Below, one piece after another: positions 60,644 to 64,000 of a stretch of DNA of 64,000 bases (position 1 is its first letter; every line of letters starts with the position of its first letter). A program made the position numbers and the translations under genes. Below the pieces are notes generated by a model. The model did no database searches and was not told the origin of the DNA. It saw nothing but the letters and a program-made list of their open reading frames with translations. Origin of the DNA: Planctomycetota bacterium (lineage in GTDB: Bacteria; Planctomycetota; Phycisphaerae; UBA1845); NCBI GenBank assembly GCA_024278775.1, contig JAJRSP010000064.1, positions 4,146 to 68,145 on the forward strand, written 5' to 3'.

Positions 60644-61096
60644 CGTTCCGTGAATCCATGTGTAGCGGACGCGGGTCGGTCTTCGGTGCGCCACGCCGGC
60701 TCCCTGTGGAATCGGAACAGGTTCCGCCGGGTGCATGACAGAATCGGCAACGGGGTGCCCCATTCTTCGGGTACTCCCGAAGGGTGGGGAACGGACTTCG
60801 CATTCAAGACTCCGTCCGCCACCCGAATCATTACTGTCTCCGTATGTCGCAAGACTCCGTTACCCATCCGTATCATTATCGTCTCCGTTTCCATCCCCCA
60901 CCCTTTGCCTTGGGGCAAAGAATGGGGCACCCGCCGATTCCGTCTTGCACCCGCGGCTCAGGGGGTGATTGAGTTTTCCCCCGAGATTCGGCATAATGCC
61001 CGCGTGGCAGCCCGCCTCCTCCGGGCGTCACAACTCGCCGGGGAAGGCGTATGCGGCCGGCTCACCTTCCGAGGAAGACAGAGGCTTAAGAAAGCC
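60644..61096. other. Intergenic region containing repeat copy B
   Basis: 453 bp between acetoacetyl-CoA synthetase and hpd. The repeat occupies 60753-60932. The in-frame stretch before the hpd ATG is not coding. Confidence 0.5.
60753..60932 (+). repeat. Dispersed palindromic repeat, complete copy B
   Basis: 180 bp with perfect 15-bp terminal inverted repeats GGGTGCCCCATTCTT / AAGAATGGGGCACCC. Subterminal hairpins TTCGGGTACTCCCGAA and CTTTGCC-TTGG-GGCAAAG. The interior contains two diverged direct units sharing CAAGACTCCGT and ATCATTA...GTCTCCGT (near 60805 and 60850). No coding capacity. Confidence 0.9.
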
Positions 61097-62188
61097 ATGA
61101 GTAGTGATTTTTTACCCGTCAAGGGGTACGACCATGTGGAGTTTTATGTGGGCAACGCGAAACAAGCCGCCCACTTCTACGACAAGACCTTCGGGTTCAA
61201 ACCCATAGCAAAAAAAGGTTTGGAAACGGGGAGTCGTGATCGCGCGAGCTATGTGCTCGCTCAGGGGGCCGTCACATTCGTCCTCACGAGTGCCTACTGT
61301 CCGGATACCGATGTGGCACGCCACTGTGCGTTACACGGCGACGGAGTCAAAGCGATCGCGCTGTCGGTGGGCGATGTGGAGTCGGCCGTCCGTGAGACCA
61401 AAGCACGCGGGGCGACCATCGTGAAGGAGGCCACGGCAGAGGAAGACGAGCACGGAACGATTATCACGGCCGAGATCAAATACGCCGGTGATACAGTGTT
61501 CCGCTTTGTGGATCGCAGCAAGTACCGGGGGGCTTTCGCGCCGGGGTTTGCAGAGATCAGCGCCCACGGTTCGGAACCGGTCGGCTTTGCGGCGATCGAT
61601 CACATCGTGACGAACGTCTACCTCGGCGAGATGAACTTCTGGGCCAACTGGTACGCGGAGGTGATGGGCTTTACGAACCTGGCTCACTTTACGGACAAGG
61701 ACATCAGCACGGAATACAGCGCGCTGATGAGTAAGGTCATGGAGAACGGCACCGGCAAGTGCAAGTTCCCCATCAATGAGCCGGCCGAAGGGAAGAAGCG
61801 GTCGCAGATTACAGAGTACCTCGATTACTACTACGGTCCCGGCGTGCAACACATCGCGATGAGCACCGGCAATATCTACGATACGGTGCGTGACCTGCGC
61901 GACCGTGACATCGATTTTCTTCGTGTGCCGGACACGTACTATGAAATGATGCGTGAACGCATCCAAGGCGTGGACGAAGATTGGGACCGGCTGCAGGAGC
62001 TTGGCATTCTGGTGGATCAGGATGACGATGGGTACCTGTTGCAGATTTTCACACACCCGGTGCAAGACCGCCCCACCCTCTTTTACGAAGTGATCCAGCG
62101 TCACGGGAGCCGCGGCTTCGGCATCGGCAACTTCAAGGCGCTGTTTGTGAGCCTGGAAGAAGAGCAGGCGTTACGCGGCAACCTGTAG
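61097..62188 (+). CDS. hppD: 4-hydroxyphenylpyruvate dioxygenase
   Basis: 363 residues. Fe(II) enzyme turning 4-hydroxyphenylpyruvate into homogentisate. Two vicinal-oxygen-chelate halves: N-terminal GYDHVEFYVGNAKQAAHFY and C-terminal VGFAAIDHIVTNVYLGEMNF. Iron ligands likely H in AIDHIVTN, H in GVQHIAMST and E in FYEVIQRHGSRGFG. GIGNFKALF ends the active-site helix. ATG 61097 (MSSDFLPVKGYDHVEFYV). Family start and length correct. 91 bp before hmgA with which it forms the tyrosine catabolic pair. Confidence 0.96.
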   Translation: MSSDFLPVKGYDHVEFYVGNAKQAAHFYDKTFGFKPIAKKGLETGSRDRASYVLAQGAVTFVLTSAYCPDTDVARHCALHGDGVKAIALSVGDVESAVRETKARGATIVKEATAEEDEHGTIITAEIKYAGDTVFRFVDRSKYRGAFAPGFAEISAHGSEPVGFAAIDHIVTNVYLGEMNFWANWYAEVMGFTNLAHFTDKDISTEYSALMSKVMENGTGKCKFPINEPAEGKKRSQITEYLDYYYGPGVQHIAMSTGNIYDTVRDLRDRDIDFLRVPDTYYEMMRERIQGVDEDWDRLQELGILVDQDDDGYLLQIFTHPVQDRPTLFYEVIQRHGSRGFGIGNFKALFVSLEEEQALRGNL

Positions 62189-62210
62189 CAAGATACGCTC
62201 GCCCCTGAGC

Positions 62211-62228
62211 CGCAGGCTTCAGCCTGCG
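62211..62228. repeat. REP-like palindrome between hppD and hmgA
   Basis: CGCAGGCT-TC-AGCCTGCG, perfect 8-bp arms; the surrounding GCCGCAGGCTTCAGCCTGCG unit with CGGC extends the stem. Resembles short palindromes scattered in many Planctomycete genomes. Confidence 0.6.
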
Positions 62229-62279
62229 CGGCACTGCGGAACGAGAAACCCTACGTTTGAAATCGGGAGCAAGATCGGC

Positions 62280-63494
62280 ATGATCCACTACCATAGACTC
62301 GGAAGTATTCCGCCGAAGCATCACGTCACGCACTACGAAGACGGTAAGCTGCTGATGGAGCAGTGCATGACGCGCGTCGGTTTTGACGGCACCTACAGCA
62401 TCCTCTATTTCCGTACGCCACCGACGGATGAGTGCCGGGTGAGTACGATGGAACTGCCTGGTTTCTGTCCGATTGAGCCGATCGCCGAGCAGCCGTTGCA
62501 CCGTCGTCATATTCGTACGCAGGACTTCAAGCACGAGGGAGATTTTCTCACCGGGCGGCGTACGCTTTTGATGAACGACGACGTGCGCGTCAGCGTGTGC
62601 AAGCCAAACCAACCCGCTAAAGATTGGTTCTCCAACGCGGATGGTGACGAGTGCTGGTTTGCCTATGACGGAGGTGGCATCGCCGAGACGATCTATGGCC
62701 CACTGCCGTTCAAAAAGCACGACTATGTCATCATTCCCAAGGCCACACCCTACCGGTTGCATCCGGAGGGCGACAAGGGAACGTTTCTCGTCTTCGAGTC
62801 GAGCAGCTACATCGACGTGCCCAAACAGTTTCGCAACGAGTCGGGCCAGGTCACGATGGACGCGCCGTTCTGCCATCGCGATTTTCGCATGCCGACGGCA
62901 TTGCTGGAGTTTGATGAGGCCGCGCACGGGAGCGGACCCTATCCCCTGATCGTAAAGTTCAGCAACCGGCTGAGCGTTCACGAGTACGAGCATTTCCCGT
63001 GGGACGTGGTCGGTTGGGACGGCTATTCGTTTCCCGTGGCGTTCAACATTCACGACTACCAGCCGCGAACCGGTGCCATTCACCTGCCGCCGACGGCCCA
63101 TATCACCTTCGCCGGACGCGGGTTCATCATCTGCTCGTTTGTGCCGCGCAAGGTGGACTATCACGAAAGCGGTGATCGCAAAGCGATCCCCTGCCCTTAT
63201 GGCCACGCCAGCGTCGACTGCGACGAGATTTTGTATTACGTGGAGGGAAACTTCACCTCGCGTAAGGGGATCGAGCGCGAGTCGATCAGCCTGCACCCGA
63301 TGGGCGTGCCCCACGGTCCGCACCCCGGCACCTATGAGAAAAGCGTCGGCGTCGATCGCACCAATGAACTCGCCGTCATGTGCGACACGTTCAAGCCGCT
63401 GCGCCTGACCGGTGTGGCCACGTCCGTGGAGGACAAGGACTACCACTTCACCTGGGTCAAACGGCAGAACGAGGCGATCGAGACGAGCAAGTAA
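62280..63494 (+). CDS. hmgA: Homogentisate 1,2-dioxygenase
   Basis: 404 residues, shorter than the 430-445 of most homogentisate dioxygenases. Iron-dependent ring cleavage of homogentisate to maleylacetoacetate. Cupin strands and the C-terminal signature SLHPMGVPHGPHPGTYEKSV with candidate iron histidines, and PKATPYRLHPEGDKGTFLVF, WDVVGWDGYSFPVAFNIHD in the body. Start ATG 62280. Adjacent to hppD, matching the pathway order; maleylacetoacetate isomerase and fumarylacetoacetase are not in the window but may follow. Confidence 0.93.
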   Translation: MIHYHRLGSIPPKHHVTHYEDGKLLMEQCMTRVGFDGTYSILYFRTPPTDECRVSTMELPGFCPIEPIAEQPLHRRHIRTQDFKHEGDFLTGRRTLLMNDDVRVSVCKPNQPAKDWFSNADGDECWFAYDGGGIAETIYGPLPFKKHDYVIIPKATPYRLHPEGDKGTFLVFESSSYIDVPKQFRNESGQVTMDAPFCHRDFRMPTALLEFDEAAHGSGPYPLIVKFSNRLSVHEYEHFPWDVVGWDGYSFPVAFNIHDYQPRTGAIHLPPTAHITFAGRGFIICSFVPRKVDYHESGDRKAIPCPYGHASVDCDEILYYVEGNFTSRKGIERESISLHPMGVPHGPHPGTYEKSVGVDRTNELAVMCDTFKPLRLTGVATSVEDKDYHFTWVKRQNEAIETSK

Positions 63495-63760
63495 AGCCCT
63501 GTGGAACAAGCGTCGAGAATGACATTCGAGACAATATCACAGGCCCGTATGTTCCGCTGATCTGAACCTCCACAACCGTTTGAGCCTCGTAATTCCGGAA
63601 AATCCCTACCCGCTCCGTGACGAACAGGGGTGTGAAATGGTATCGGAATCGTCCGCCCCTTCCTCAAAAAAATTGTGGTATCCTGATAGTGGAATAAGGA
63701 TAGCGGATTTGTTACCATTGGCGTCCGGATTATACGGTGCAGCACATGGAGGGCCATCGG

Positions 63761-64000
63761 ATGTCACGGAAGACGAAATCACGTCGTTCTGCTCCTCTCG
63801 CGAGAGTTACATCACCGAGCCGTGTGAACATTTACGACGCACCGCGCCTGCAGAAACGAATGTCGCTGGTGTGCGGCGAATGCGGCGCGAAGGGTAAATA
63901 CGATGTGGGCACTGTGACGCTCGATCCGACGGCTCTCAAGTCGACCGAAGAGGATGCTATTGACCAAGCCGTGGGATTCACCGGGTATTTTCGGTGCCGA
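63761..64000 (+). CDS. Hypothetical protein with CxxC motif, cut by the window edge
   Basis: 80 codons from ATG 63761, open to the right edge. GGAGGG lies 7 nt upstream; ATG 63746 is in frame too. Basic N-terminus (SRKTKSRRSAPLARVTSPSR) followed by LVCGECGAKGKYDVGTV, a CxxC knuckle that with GYFRCR might form a zinc ribbon. No family identified; C-terminus missing. Confidence 0.6.
   Translation, partial: MSRKTKSRRSAPLARVTSPSRVNIYDAPRLQKRMSLVCGECGAKGKYDVGTVTLDPTALKSTEEDAIDQAVGFTGYFRCR

Noticed and set aside
62133..63509. 458-codon frame opposite homogentisate dioxygenase
   Set aside because: Antisense shadow of an intact conserved gene; no domains.

Overview
The window is about 58% GC, densely coded, and looks like a chromosomal piece of a Planctomycetota bacterium, possibly Phycisphaerae-like. 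This is inferred from gene style: large secreted proteins ending in dockerin-like D-rich repeats (970-aa class peptidase near 38.8-41.6 kb, PPC-domain protein near 48.4-50.7 kb), a UVR-motif protein of a type I associate with this phylum, and a reduced division cluster. No rRNA, tRNA, CRISPR array, phage or insertion sequence was recognised.

Layout. 1-4.7 kb (minus): division/cell-wall cluster mraZ - small unknown gene - rsmH - LysM protein - ftsL-like - ftsI, the last running off the left edge. 5-9.9 kb (minus): rex - miaA - ABC ATPase - ABC permease - glycosyltransferase, behind a good promoter. 10.1-16.4 kb (plus): secreted unknown protein, then a tightly overlapping oligopeptide ABC operon (oppABCD-like). 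16.5-24.3 kb: PilZ protein, peroxiredoxin, tandem-ACT protein, truD, small unknown proteins, cystathionine beta-synthase, malic enzyme. 24.3-32.4 kb: a dihydroorotate-dehydrogenase-like gene and nifJ (pyruvate:ferredoxin oxidoreductase) interrupted by one in-frame TAA, then a globin-coupled histidine kinase with a sigma-54 activator, and an orphan receiver gene. Good -24/-12 (sigma-54) promoter matches precede both nifJ and the orphan receiver, so this block reads as one oxygen-responsive regulatory unit.

32.5-36.6 kb: MBOAT acyltransferase - GT-C-like membrane protein - SGNH-like protein, probably a surface-glycan O-acylation cassette. 37.2-41.6 kb: FlgM-like anti-sigma factor, UVR protein, secreted M14 carboxypeptidase. 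42.2-47 kb: typA and a compact neuA-neuB-neuC set for a sialic-acid-type nonulosonate. 47.1-58.6 kb: HDOD protein, secreted PPC/dockerin protein, pyrD, methyltransferase, POT peptide transporter with a large insertion, a membrane-anchored unknown protein and dprA. 58.7-63.5 kb: acetoacetyl-CoA synthetase, 4-hydroxyphenylpyruvate dioxygenase and homogentisate dioxygenase (tyrosine catabolism). The right edge cuts a gene with a CxxC motif.

Four copies (two complete, two partial) of a non-coding repeat with 14-15 bp terminal inverted repeats and internal hairpins sit between genes at 41.9, 48.1, 51.0 and 60.8 kb. The mixture of oxygen-requiring dioxygenases, oxygen-sensitive PFOR, Rex and a heme-type sensor kinase suggests a facultative lifestyle (inference).
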